Source of the DNA: Brachionus rotundiformis
Taxonomy: Eukaryota > Rotifera > Eurotatoria > Ploima > Brachionidae
Direction of reading: 5' to 3'
DNA: 64,000 nucleotides
Assembly: GCA_016802295.1 (NCBI GenBank)
Contig: JAESIW010000118.1
Coordinates: forward strand, 1,455,825-1,519,824
The notes under the pieces were generated by a model. It made no database searches. It worked only from the letters and a program-made list of their open reading frames with translations, and was not told the origin of the DNA. The position numbers and the translations under genes are program-made. How positions within the stretch are numbered: position 1 is the stretch's first letter; each line of letters begins with the position of its first letter. This document shows, in pieces, positions 11,406 through 22,793 of the stretch.

Positions 11406-12865
11406 ATGGCAAGCGATAATATATCTGGTAATGCAAGCGCTGCCATTCCGCCAATGACGTTTAGTCAGCCGACCATAGACAAAGTAAACAAGGCCAAAGT
11501 AATGATAGAGAACTACTACAACAATCTACAACAAGAGTGCGAGGAAAGGGAGGAAAGATACCGCAAGCTGGAGGAGCAAATGAAAGCCGATGGTCTCAGC
11601 GAGCAGCAAAAAAACGAGCGTAGGCAAATACATGCCGTAAAAGAGACAGAGTTTTTGCGCCTCAAGCGCCTCAAGCTCAGCTACAACGACTTCACGCCAC
11701 TTAAGGTTATTGGCAAGGGTGCTTTTGGCGAGGTCAGACTTGTACAAAAAAAGGACACTGGCCACATATATGCAATGAAGATTTTAAGAAAAAAAGACAT
11801 GTTGCTTAAGGAACAAGTGGCTCATGTTAGGGCTGAGCGGGACATTTTGGCCGAGGCCGACCATCAATGGGTGGTAAAAATGTACTTTTCGTTCCAAGAC
11901 TCGCGCAATTTGTATTTGGTGATGGAATTTTTGCCTGGCGGTGACATGATGACTTTGTTAATTAAAAAAGACACTTTTAGTGAAGAAATGACTCAGTTCT
12001 ATGTAGCCGAGACAGCCTCGGCCATTGACTATATCCACAAGCTTGGTTTTATTCATCGGGACATTAAGCCAGACAATTTGCTCCTTGATTCCAAAGGTCA
12101 CATAAAACTATCTGATTTTGGTCTGTGCACAGGCCTCAAAAAAGCTCATACCACCGAATATTACCGAGAAATAACCAATTTTAATCCAACAACAGATTTA
12201 TGTAATTATTTTTTAGAATAAAAATTATTTTTTTAATCTTTTATTAGAATTAAAATTAATTTTTTTTTAAATAACAAATAGCGAACCCATTGGACTCGAA
12301 GAGACGTGCTGAGACATGGAAAAAAAAGCGAAGAGAGCTGGCCTATTCCACAGTTGGAACACCGGACTACATAGCTCCAGAGGTGTTCATGCAAAGGGGA
12401 TACAGCAATTCTTGTGACTGGTGGTCACTTGGAGTCATAATGTTCGAAATGTTGATTGGTTTTCCACCATTTTGCTCTGAAGATGCCCAGATTACTTATC
12501 GCAAGGTGATGCATTGGCGGGACACGCTTTTGTTCCCGCCCGAAGTGCCAATATCGGACAGCTCCAGGGACTTGATAATGAGGTTTTGCTGCGATGCTGA
12601 GCACAGATACAACAACCTTGGTGATATTAGATTGCATCCATTTTTGGCTGGGGTCGACTGGGAACACATTCGGGACCGACCAGCGCCTTATTTGCCAACT
12701 ATCAGGTCCATCGATGATACATCCAACTTCGACGAGTTCCCCAATGAGGAACTCGATCTTGGGCCGCCCAATTCAACCGATAATGACCTTAAAAAACAAG
12801 ATTATGTGTTTGTAAATTACACTTATCGGCGCTTTTATAATTTAACTCAAAAGATACAGAAGTAG
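11406..12865 (+). CDS. STK38: NDR-family serine/threonine kinase (STK38/tricornered)
   Basis: Two exons, 11406-12201 and 12282-12865, phase-compatible, giving 459 aa (human STK38 is 465). The N-terminal regulatory region that binds MOB proteins is present (KVNKAKVMIENYYNNL, then the RRQIHAVKETEFLRLKRLKL helix). Kinase motifs: GKGAFGEV 103-110, AMK Lys125, HRD 217-219, DFG 237-239. The basic insert typical of NDR/LATS kinases between DFG and the activation loop is present (KRRAETWKKKRREL), followed by the phosphorylatable loop AYSTVGTPDYIAPE. The hydrophobic motif FVNYTYRRF at the C-terminus carries the threonine targeted by MST/Hippo-type kinases. NDR kinases act in morphogenesis and cell-cycle control downstream of Hippo/MST with MOB1/2. 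No missing key residue. Downstream is non-coding to 13.9 kb. Confidence 0.96.
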
Positions 12866-13949
12866 AAATTGTAAAAAAAAATTCCAAGATATGGTGGTCG
12901 ATTACGCGGTACTTAGCTGTACTCGTACATTAAGAGAATTATATGATTTATTATTTTGTTTTTTTTTTCTCAATTTTATTATTAATAAATATTTATTAAG
13001 TTTTAAAGACGGTGACTTTTAATGGTAATCGTGGATTTAATTGATTCTTATTTTCTGAACTTAAAAGTTTTTTTTTTTAAATAAAATAAAATATTTATTC
13101 CATTTTTATTCTAATTTTCAAGTTAAATGACCCCCTTGAAATATATTTTAGATAGTTTGTCCAACAGCACAGATAATTTAAAAAAAAACAATTCTTCTTA
13201 TATAATCAGAATTTAAGTACCAGTTTGATGCTATGAGATTATTGGAAGATTTCATTAAATTTTACCAAGAAGAGCTCAGTAAAAACTTAATAAGAACTGA
13301 TTATGAAGAGATCAACCAGTTTTATATCAACATGGTTAAAAAAGAAAAAATTATCTGATGTGACAGAGGCTAAGGACCTTTAATTTAATTAATTAATGAC
13401 CCTTGAGTCAGCTGTTTGAAGGTTTTAGTACCACTCTTTAGGACCTAATTACACTTTTTGTTTTTTTTCTTTGAACAAAGCAATTATAGTATTTTATACC
13501 TAAGTATTGAATATAGATAAAATATTTTCAGAATAGATATAAAATTATTATATTTCATTGTCAAAATAATTAAAATGTAATTTAATTTCTTTAAATACTT
13601 TTTGCTTTTTAAGAAATTTAATTCTCTACGAAAAAATCGATTCTTTATAATGAAGTATAATAATATATTTAGTTATGTTGTTTTATAAATAGACAAAAAT
13701 GGGTTTTTATTATTTTGTTCGAAATTCATCATGTCAATTAAACCTTTTAACCAAATAAATGGTAAATTTGAAAAATTTATTTTGAGAATTTAGTGGGTTA
13801 ATAATCAAATTTTGAACTAAATAATAAAATTTAATTTTTTCTTAAGTTTTTATTTAAAATTCAAAGAAAAAAAACTAAAAGAAATTTCAGATTTAAAAAA
13901 ATACCAATAACAGCAATTAATTTAAAAACAAAAAAATTAGCTTCAGATC
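12866..13949. other. Intergenic region with one possible micro-ORF
   Basis: AT-rich spacer between the NDR kinase 3' end and the tubulin 3' end. A 41-codon plus-strand frame at 13233-13358 (begins MRLLEDFIKFYQEELSKN) has more peptide-like composition than its surroundings and is open for several codons upstream. It could be a stray exon or gene relic. I do not recognise it. Confidence 0.35.
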
Positions 13950-15467
13950 TTAATATTCATCTTCGGCAGCATAATTATTATTAATATCAGAATCACAAGC
14001 GCACTTAAATATAATTGATGAATAAAAAATAATTATCTACTTATTTTAAAACTTATTTACCTCTTCATAGTCTTTTTCCAAAGCGGCCAAGTCTTCTCTG
14101 GCCTCGGAGAACTCTCCTTCCTCCATACCTTCGCCAACATACCAGTGAACAAACGCTCTCTTTGCGTACATCAGATCAAACTTATGGTTGAGTCTGGACC
14201 AAGCCTCGCAAATGGCAGTGGTGTTACTGAGCATGCACAAAGCTCTTGGCACTTTGGCAATGTCACTATCCGGCACGCACACCGGCGGTTGGTAATTAAG
14301 ACCAACTTTGAATCCGGTCGGAGACCAGTCAACAAACTGAACATTCTTCTTAGTCTTAATTGTGTTTATGGCCGAGTTGGCCTCTTTGCTAACCACATCA
14401 CCGCGGTACAGCATGCAGCATGCCATATATTTGCCCATTCTTGGATCACATTTGACCATTTGATTATTTGGCTCGAACACGGCATTGGTCAGATCACTGA
14501 CCGACAATTGTTCGTGATAGGCCTTTTCTGCAGACAAAATAGGAGCATAGGAAGTCAAAGGAAAATGAATGCGCGGATAAGGAACCAAATTGGTTTGAAA
14601 TTCGTTCAAATCTACATTCAAAGAGCCCTCGAATCTCAACGAGGCAGTAATAGAGCTAACCACCTGAGCAATCAATCGATTAAGATTTGAATAAGTTGGC
14701 CTCTCTACATTCAAATTACGCTTGCAAATGTCATACAAGGCTTCATTGTCAACCATAAATGCACAATCAGTATGTTCCAGAGTGGTGTGTGTGGTCAAAA
14801 TAGAGTTGTAAGGCTCGACTACTGCAGTTGAGATTTGAGGTGCTGGATAGACTGCAAATTCAAGTTTGCTCTTTTTGCCATAATCTACACTCAATCTTTC
14901 CATCAATAGGGATGTAAAGCCTGAACCAGTTCCACCACCAAAACTGTGAAAAAGCAAAAAACCTTGCAGACCGGTGCATTGTTCGGACAGGCGGCGAATT
15001 TTGTCCAAAACTTGGTCGATTATTTCTTTGCCAACCGTGTAGTGACCCCTGGCGTAGTTGTTGGCAGCGTCCTCTTTGCCACTGATCAATTGGTCCGGGT
15101 TGTACAGTCGCCGGTACTTGCCAGTTCTAATTTCATCAATTACAGTCGGCTCCAAGTCTACGAACAATGTTCTTGGCACTTGGCGACCATTGCCTACCTC
15201 ATTGAAAAATGTTCCCAAGGAAGTAGATGAATTGCGAGATTCGGCAGACAAAATACCATCTGGCTGAATATCTTAATAGGTTTTTTTTTTGCTTTTTATA
15301 ATTTAAAATTTTGTTTTAGTGATTAGATTACCATGTTCTAGACAAAAAAGCTCCCAACACGAGTTACCAATCTGACACCCGGCCTGACCAATGTGAATGC
15401 TCAACACCTCTCTCTAAGAAAACACATGTCATCAAACCAATTCAAAATTTTAAATAAATTTTACCAT
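13950..15467 (-). CDS. Divergent alpha-tubulin lacking the Lys40 acetylation site
   Basis: Alpha-tubulin of about 449 aa. Exon 1 is only the ATG (15467-15465), with an intron directly after it, the same position as the first intron of many animal alpha-tubulin genes. The next exon gives REVLSIHIGQAGCQIGN, then a long exon with the GTP-binding GGGTGSG and alpha-specific KKSKLEFAVYPAPQIS, catalytic-loop Glu in NVDLNEFQTNLVPYPR, and WYVGEGMEEGEFSEARED. The last exon (14003-13950) encodes a short acidic tail ending EDEY, so the terminal tyrosine of the tyrosination cycle is kept. The Lys40 loop reads PDGILSAESRNSSTSLGTFF, with no lysine, so canonical luminal acetylation is impossible. Many positions otherwise invariant in alpha-tubulins are changed, suggesting a specialised isotype (germline or ciliary, inferred) rather than the housekeeping copy. 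Confidence 0.93.
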
Positions 15468-16671
15468 TTTTTTTTAAATTGGATAAAATTCTTTCGAAAT
15501 TTTAAGCTCTAAAGAATAAAAAGAAAGTTTTTTTTTTCTATTTACGTAGAAGAAGAGAAATTATTCTAATTATGGAACACATGAACCAAGGTAGTAGACA
15601 AATTGGTTAGAAAAAAAGCATGTTACCAAACGAAATATTGCAAGCATTATTTTCACATTGTTTGCTTGCAAATGAATAAAATTACAAGTTTATCTTATTT
15701 ATCAAGTTAGAAGCGCGCTCTTGCTCTTCATAAGAACTAAGCTATTTTAAAGAGATATTGCCATTTAATTAGGAATTATGATTTCAATTTATAAGATTAT
15801 CATTGTCTTTTGAAAAATGTTGAAATCTAATCCCAAATGTACAATTTTTATGAATATTTAGCTGGTGATGTAACCATGATGCATAATTTGAATTATCTAT
15901 TTTGATTCCCTACTGTGCTTGAAGAGAACTAGTTTATGCAATAATAAATTTGCATTTTGCCCCTCTACACTATTACGTGGTTTTTTTATATACCATACAA
16001 GAAAAATATATCTATAATTTTTAAAAACATGAATTTCACTTATCAAACTAGATTCTAATCAAACAAAAATTTTAAACTAAAGATAAATTATTTTTTTATT
16101 TGAACATAAAATATTATACTAACTGGTTTTTTATTCAAATCTTACTAGTATTTGTATACTATTATGGTTTGATAGTATTATTTGTCTAATATGCTAAATG
16201 TGTATATATTTTAAATGTTTTAATTGAAAGATGTATCATAAATAATTAAATAAAAATAAATATAGATAATATCATAAAAATAAACTATCTATCTTTATCA
16301 GCAGTCTTTTTGTGCAAAAAAATAGCCATGATCGTGAAATAATTGGCATTGGGCATGTTTTATTTGTTTCCAATTCATTTATATTAACCAGACTTTTGCC
16401 ATAATTTGATACTTTATCTCTACCAGTTGCCGAATCTAAATCAATTGCTTTATTTTTTTTTAAATGACCCATCTACTCAAAAATCATTCCAATTTTAATT
16501 TGAAATAATTTTTAATTTGTACTTTTTTATATAACTCTTAAATAAAAATAAAATTTGTTCATTTAATAATGCATTTTTCTTAATTTTCAAAATTTAGATT
16601 GAAAAAAAATATTTATTTTAAAAATAATTTTTTTTTCAATTGAAATAAGAAAAATTTTATTTGTACAAAAA
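15468..16671. other. Intergenic region, divergent promoters of tubulin and GINS2
   Basis: About 1.2 kb of AT-rich DNA between divergent start codons. An open minus-strand frame at 16272-16472 is not protein-like. No RNA gene or repeat recognised. Confidence 0.5.
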
Positions 16672-17315
16672 ATGGATAATGAAGAAGTTGAATTTATAGC
16701 TGAAAATGAACTAATTACGGTTATACCCAATTTTCAGTACAAGACCTTTTATCTAATCGGGGTATTAATAATTATTTTGATACTAATTTGATTTTAATAA
16801 AACAATTTCAAAGGGAGATATAGGTCCGTTTGAGCCCAGTGTACCGACTCAAGTTCCGCTCTGGCTGGCGGTGCACTTTCGTCAGCGACAAAAATGCCGC
16901 ATCGAATGTCCCTCGTGGATAAACGTTGGTAAATGTTTATTCAGCAAGCTGAAATTTCCAAAATAAAATATATTCTGTAGAAAAACTGGAAGAGATAATG
17001 AACAATGAAAAAACAAGTGATTTGTTTACCCAAATGCCAAACCCTCATTACATGGAAATTACCAATGTTTTATTAAATTGTGCACCGCAAGACATTCCAA
17101 GAGCTGATGAGGTAAAAACTCTAATAAAAGACATATGGGACTTGAGAATTGCCAAGCTCAGGAGCAGCATGAACGAATTCATCAAAAGCGAAAGCTTACA
17201 TGCCAAGGTAAACAATTTGACTCTTCTGGAGATCAATACCGTCCGCAATTTACTCACAAAAACCCTCAAGGAGCTTCACAATTTAAAACAACATGTTCCA
17301 GTGGCTGACGAATAA
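16672..17315 (+). CDS. GINS2: DNA replication complex GINS protein PSF2
   Basis: Three exons, 16672-16761, 16814-16928 and 16981-17315, giving about 179 aa, close to vertebrate PSF2. The N-terminus EVEFIAENELITVIPNF is a strong PSF2 signature, followed by GDIGPFEPSVPTQVPLWLAV, RQKCRIECPSWI, and the C-terminal helical block NPHYMEITNVLLN, RADEVKTLIKDIWDLRIAKL, NNLTLLEINTVRNLLTKTL. PSF2 is one of four GINS subunits of the CMG replicative helicase, acting at origins and forks. Introns are 52 bp each. The protein ends a few residues after the conserved helix, without the short acidic tail of some homologues. Confidence 0.96.
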
Positions 17316-18376
17316 ATGAATTAATTTTTAATTTAATTTTTATATGAAATTTATCTTTAATTTTTTTTTTACGAGACTTATTTCTTATAACTGTGCAATT
17401 TATTATGTGTCATCTAAGCAATAAAGATATCCATGAAACAATATTTGATTTTTGTAATTTAAGACAATTTTTATCTAGAATTTGCATATTTTATTTTTTA
17501 AATTTTTATTTTTGATGGTGGAACAAGTATATTGTTTTTGCCTTATACCTTGAAACTTAATACACCAAAAAATGGTGACAACATTTCTTGTAAATTCAAG
17601 ATATGTCACTTAAAAGAATCATTTAAAAACTGTATTGTAATTATTTTTTGAATAAAGACTGGTTTTTAATTACGTAATTAGTATTTTTATAAGAAAAAAA
17701 TTTAAATTTTAAAATAAAATCTTTGAAAAATCTTGTGACAAAAATTTTAATCATTTCATAAATCTTAAACACCCTAATATAATTTAATGTATAATTGTTA
17801 TCTGACAAAATACGATCTAAAATTCCGCATTTAATTTTAATTTTGTCTTAGCAAAAAAATAGACAGTCTCAAGTATGTGACAAAGTCAATCGATTTTATT
17901 CCAAAGTAAATACTTAAAAATCTCAGCTAAGTTGGTAAAATAGAAAAGAACTCTCATTATTAAAAATAGGAAATTTACTAAGCAAGCTTACATAAAATAA
18001 TGTGTATGGAGTCCATGGTAACATATGCAACAGTTATTCTTTAAAGAATTAATTAATTTAGGCAAAAAATGAAATTTTCTTACATTTTTTAACTTTACCA
18101 GGTCCATGGACGTAAGTATTATTCGAATATTTGTTTCTTTACATTTTAGAAAACCACTTAGTTATTAATAGCACTTTTAACTAATAAAAACAACTTACGT
18201 AATATTTGCGGAGATAATTAAGATCACTGCTTTTTAGAATAATTTAGTAAGTTACTTTTTGCCAAATGTTTTAATGTGACACTCAAATATTTATGCTCCT
18301 GATTAAAGCTTTAAGTGTCTGCTCATTTTAAACAACAATCATAGAAAGTCTTTTAAACACTTTTCTAATAGATAAA
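17316..18376. other. Intergenic AT-rich spacer
   Basis: About 1 kb between GINS2 and the MAP3K19-like kinase on the same strand. No coding frame, tRNA or repeat that I can support. Confidence 0.5.
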
Positions 18377-21300
18377 ATGAATAAAAATTTTTATCTACAA
18401 TTAAAGCAGTTTTTGTTGAAAAAAGTAAGCATGGACAAATTGAACCACCTTTTTTTTGGAAAATGCTTTGCTTTTATTCATAAGTAAATAATAAAAAATA
18501 AAAATTAAAATTTAATTTATTGCAGGATGATAAAAACGAAGGTCAATTATTGGCTGATCAAGAGTAATTTTTACTTTTATCTGTTTAGTTTATTTAATAA
18601 ATACTAAAAGAATCCTAATTAAAAAAAAGATTAATAATTAAACGAAAATCTCTTCCTCCGCTAAGAAAATCGCTTGATCTAAATTCAGATTTTTTACCAT
18701 CTAGAAGTGAGTCTACCAACGACATCTTAAATTTATCATTCAATAAAAAAAAGTCACCTGACAAGCTTGTCTCCATAGACCAAACACAATTGTCATTCTG
18801 TAATTTCCGCGACTTTGACACGCCAATTACCATTGACATAATATCCGAAGCCGGAAGACTTTCCAGACAAAGTCTCGATCCATTGACAAGTCGAGAATTG
18901 CACTCAGCTAAATCAATAAGTGTAATTATTTATCAACTAATAATTTAACTTTCAATTACTTTATTTTGATATGAAAATTTTTTTTAGAGACCTACCAGTG
19001 GTAAAGAAGTTGCACAGCGACTTGGTGCAAAAATGCAGACAGAAAAAACCCCGGTGGAAAAATTTTCCAAACCAGTTATTGACAACAAGTCGGACAAGGA
19101 CCGCTTGGACACAATCAATGAGTCACTAAGCGAAACTCTTAGGATTAATGTTAAAAAATTGGACCTAAATCCACAAAAACATGCCGATAAACCAAAGCCT
19201 ATTACTTCTATACTAAAAAAAGCTCAAAACTTACCACCAAAGACTGTCGCAAACAAAACAGACACAGCAAATAGTGCCAAAAGGACATCTTTTGCCACCA
19301 CAAAAAGTGTTGCTGCCAAGCCAAAGGCGAAAAATCCAGCAAAAGCAGAACCTCCCAAGACACAAACACCTCGTACTAAACCAGCTCCCATTGACAGTCC
19401 AAATGATGTTCTCAATGTATCATTTCAAAGCACATTAACTACAGTTAGTTCAGCCAGTAAGTCCACCATTTATCCTGAATTAAGCTCAAGTCGGCTTAAT
19501 ATTGCCGAAAAACCTATGTCGGCAAAGTCCGAAGTTGAACTCATCGAACCTCAAGAGCCGGTCATTTTTACCATGTTCGAAAACTACCCTCAGCCATATA
19601 CTGTCCCATCGGTAGACACTGAAAAAAATCTTAAGCCAAAGTCTTGCAGTGCCAAGAAAAAAACAAGCGCCAAAAAAGTCAAATCTGCACCCATTAAGCA
19701 AATAGCCCAGAAACCAAATGTAAAAAAGAGCAAAAATAAAATTTTAATAAGCCAAGACATAGATACTGATTTAAAAAAAGAGATAGATCAATCTACCTAT
19801 AATGATATGTATGATTCAGAGTTTGAGGAGAACTTGTCGGTATCGTCCAAAAACTCGGTCAATTTCTTGAGTGACAATGAGAAGGAAATATCAGAGATAA
19901 AGCTTGATAGTGATGAAAAAGCGAGTATAAACACAAAGGCGGCACAGATTGCCATTAGCTCAGCACCTGACCAAATGCAAGAGGAGACCAAGGAAAAACT
20001 ATCTAGTCAAATAAATAAGGATTTTGTTAAATCGATTGAAGATAAATTGTTCGCCATTTACACCAAGTATGACAATTTGCTAATGCAGCAGGAAAATGAG
20101 GAAAAGGCAGATATATTGAACAACCAGAGGGCTGAATTCAGTGAGGAAATGGCTAATCAGCTCAGAGAAAACATTAATTTTGACCAAGAGTGCGCTGATT
20201 CGAACGGCAAGCGGCTTAAAGAGCTATACGAAATGGCCAAGCAAAATTCGGAAAAAAAAGTGACCAGCAAGCCGCCAATTCCAACTGATAGCAAAAAGTA
20301 CAATAGTGTCAGATGCGATAACAAAGAAAATACAAGTTCTGTCAAGTCGAGCAACATGGCCGAGCAAACCATAGTGCCAGGTTGTCGCAAAAGTTTTAAA
20401 CTACCACCTGATTTGAGTGATAAAATAAATACGCTAATGATTCCGTTGCCAAATGAGGTCCATTCTGGCAATTTTAGCCAACGAAATGAAGACGAAAAAT
20501 TAAACTTGAGTACAAAATTAAAATTTAATGTAAGTTTTATCAGGATGATATTTTTTTATTTATTGCTTTTATAAATATAAAAAATTACTTAAAACTTAAA
20601 ATTTTGATAAATTAATTATATAAATTTAAACAAATTTACGGAAAATAATAATTAAATTAAGTCACATTTTTGACAAATTAAATAATCAATAATTGAATTT
20701 AAAGTTTATTAAACATTTTGATTAAATAAAACCTTTACCAGTCAAATTTTAAACTTATTCTATATTTAAATTATTATCTATTAAAGTCAAGACAATATGA
20801 TAGCATAGGTAATGAATCAGTGAACAGTTCTGTGAGCTATGACTCCAACAGTATAACCTATCATTACGACCTAAAGTACCGAAACGACAAAACCAAGAGT
20901 CCCATTGTAATAATTAAAATAAAGTTAAAAATTAAATTTTGAACAATTAATTAATTTAATTTTTGGAAAAGAGTTTACAAATAGAGAGCGAAAATGACTT
21001 TCAATTTCGCTGGAAAAGAGGCAATCTTCTTGGCAAAGGAGCGTTTGGTTCAGTTTTTCAAGCCATGTTGAGCACTGGTGAAATAATTGCCGTAAAGCAA
21101 ATAGAAATGGAAGAATCAGACCCGGTTAAAGCAAGAGCTGAATACGAGTGTGTGAGGGAGGAAGTGAAAATTTTGCGTGAATTGGAACATGACAATATTG
21201 TCCAGTAAACTAATCTTAATACAAATTTCATTTAATTAGATAAAAATTGTTTTTAAAGATTTATGGGCACAATGCTTGACGGCAATGTTGTAAATATATT

Positions 21301-21916
21301 TATGGAGCTTATACCAGGTGGTACAATCGAAGCATTGCTCAAAACGTTTGGTCCATTTGACGAAGATTTGTTCAAAAATTTCACTAATCAAATAGTGGAG
21401 GGAATAAATTACCTTCATTCACGTAATGTTGTGCATCGAGACATTAAAGGCAAAAACATAATGCTAATGAGTAATGGTATAGTAAAGCTAATTGATTTTG
21501 GTTGTGCCAAGAGACTGAGAAAAAATCAAAGCTCAAATAGTATAAAACAATTGCTCAAATCTTTAAAAGGTACTCCGTATTGGATGTCACCAGAAGTAAT
21601 TAGAGAGACCGGTCATGGCTCCAAGGCTGATATATGGTCATTAGGGGCCACTGTTTATGAAATGGTGAATTTTAGCTGTCTTTCAAGGATTTATTTTTAT
21701 AAATTTTTTGTTCAAAAGGCTATCGGAAGACCGCCTTGGGGAGATTTGAGCCCTTTGTCTGCCATTTATGCAATTGGAAGTGGCGAAAGTCCTCCTCCTG
21801 AGCTTCCAGATAATTTCTCAGAAGAAGCCAGAGACTTTGTGCGCAAATGTCTCACTAGGGACCAAGATTCAAGACCTTGTGCTAGCGATCTGTTAAATCA
21901 TGATTTTTTAACATAA
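18377..21916 (+). CDS. MAP3K19: STE11-family kinase related to MAP3K19/YSK4
   Basis: Eight phase-compatible exons: 18377-18424, 18526-18563, 18630-18921, 18988-20529, 20787-20906, 20972-21204, 21259-21664, 21719-21916 (958 aa). The kinase domain is C-terminal: GKGAFGSVFQAM, AVKQIE, FMELIPGGTIEALL, VVHRDIKGKN, IKLIDFGCAKRL, GTPYWMSPEVI, DIWSLGATVYEM, and a final CLTRDQDSRP..LLNHDFL. The pattern GTM..NIFMELIPGG and CLTRDQ fits MAP3K19/YSK4 better than MEKK1-4. The N-terminal about 700 residues are disordered, Lys/Ser/Pro-rich and carry no domain I recognise; a predicted coiled segment lies around KSIEDKLFAIYTKYDNLLMQQ. The last intron is 54 bp, a multiple of three and stop-free, so retention would insert 18 residues before subdomain X. 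Convergent with TMEM107, 59 bp away. Ortholog assignment is moderately sure. Confidence 0.85.
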
Positions 21917-21975
21917 TTTAGATTTTTTTTTATTTTTTATTTTTAAAGCTTTAATTAACAAAATAAATAAAATTT

Positions 21976-22648
21976 TTAAATATAAGATCTTCTTAAACTA
22001 AATACATCCAAATAGGCATATAATTCGGTTAGAAATGGAATAATAGTGCAAAATCCAAGTACCCATCGTATGTCTCTGAATGGCCATGTTTCTATGTGAA
22101 AAGCAAATAAAACTAATACTCCAATTGAATGAGTCAATATAGCTTAATAAATAAAATAGTTAATTAATAAGATAAATTTTAATATTTTTTTAATCTTAAA
22201 ATTACATATAAAAGTTTGGTAAAATGCCAATGAGGTTATAGTGAACAAAAATGAGATCAATTCAAATGCAAGAATTCCCAACGCGAACGAAAGCCATATT
22301 ATATATCTTTAAAAAAATGTATTAGTTTATTACTTTAATAAGAATTAAAATTAAAACAATAGTTAGTATGATAATAAAAAAAAATTACTCAGTATCTAAA
22401 GTTTGGTAGCTGGGTATTTGTGAGTTTGATTGAGATTCTATTGTTATAAACTTTTGAACATTGTCTTCCTTTAAAAAATAAAATAAATAAATTTTTATCT
22501 ATTATTAGATAATATTCAGGTCTTGATCGGCACTAACTCTGTCTAAAAGAAGTAAAATTAACAACACTAATTGACATATCATTGGTATGAAGCGTAATGG
22601 ATACAAAATTGGTACAACATTTGAATAATAACGATACATATCACACAT
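21976..22648 (-). CDS. TMEM107: TMEM107-like ciliary transition-zone membrane protein
   Basis: Four small minus-strand exons, 22648-22538, 22468-22389, 22306-22206, 22142-21976, sum to a clean 152-aa frame (vertebrate TMEM107 is about 140). Four hydrophobic segments: RFIPMICQLVLLILLLL; WLSFALGILAFELISFLF; THSIGVLVLFAFHIETW; and WVLGFCTIIPFLTELYAYL. The ending LTELYAYLDVFSLRRS lines up with the vertebrate TE..LFVTVFGLKKK ending, and FELISFL and the short W-containing loop also match. TMEM107 recruits MKS-module proteins at the ciliary transition zone. The exons are too small to show as long open frames. The start at 22648 is the first ATG after an acceptor-like TTTTTTAG, so a further upstream exon is possible. 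It lies between a MAP3K19-like kinase and LRRC23. Confidence 0.8.
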
Positions 22649-22793
22649 AAGTCTAAAAACATTTAATAATCTAATCTAATCTATACATTAAATGCTGGAC
22701 CCTCTGTTTAATTAGAGGATTGTCAGCTCTAAAATTAAAAAAAAAAAATAGTAAAATAAAAATTTATTAATTTAATAATTATAAAAACAAAAT

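Noticed and set aside
14145..14690. 181-codon plus-strand frame
   Set aside because: Antisense to the alpha-tubulin coding exon, whose conservation explains it.
22695..22740. Minus-strand ADNPLIKQRVQHLMYRLD, resembling a leucine-rich-repeat cap
   Set aside because: Lies beyond the stop of LRRC23 and just upstream of TMEM107; too short and without flanking repeats to call a gene.
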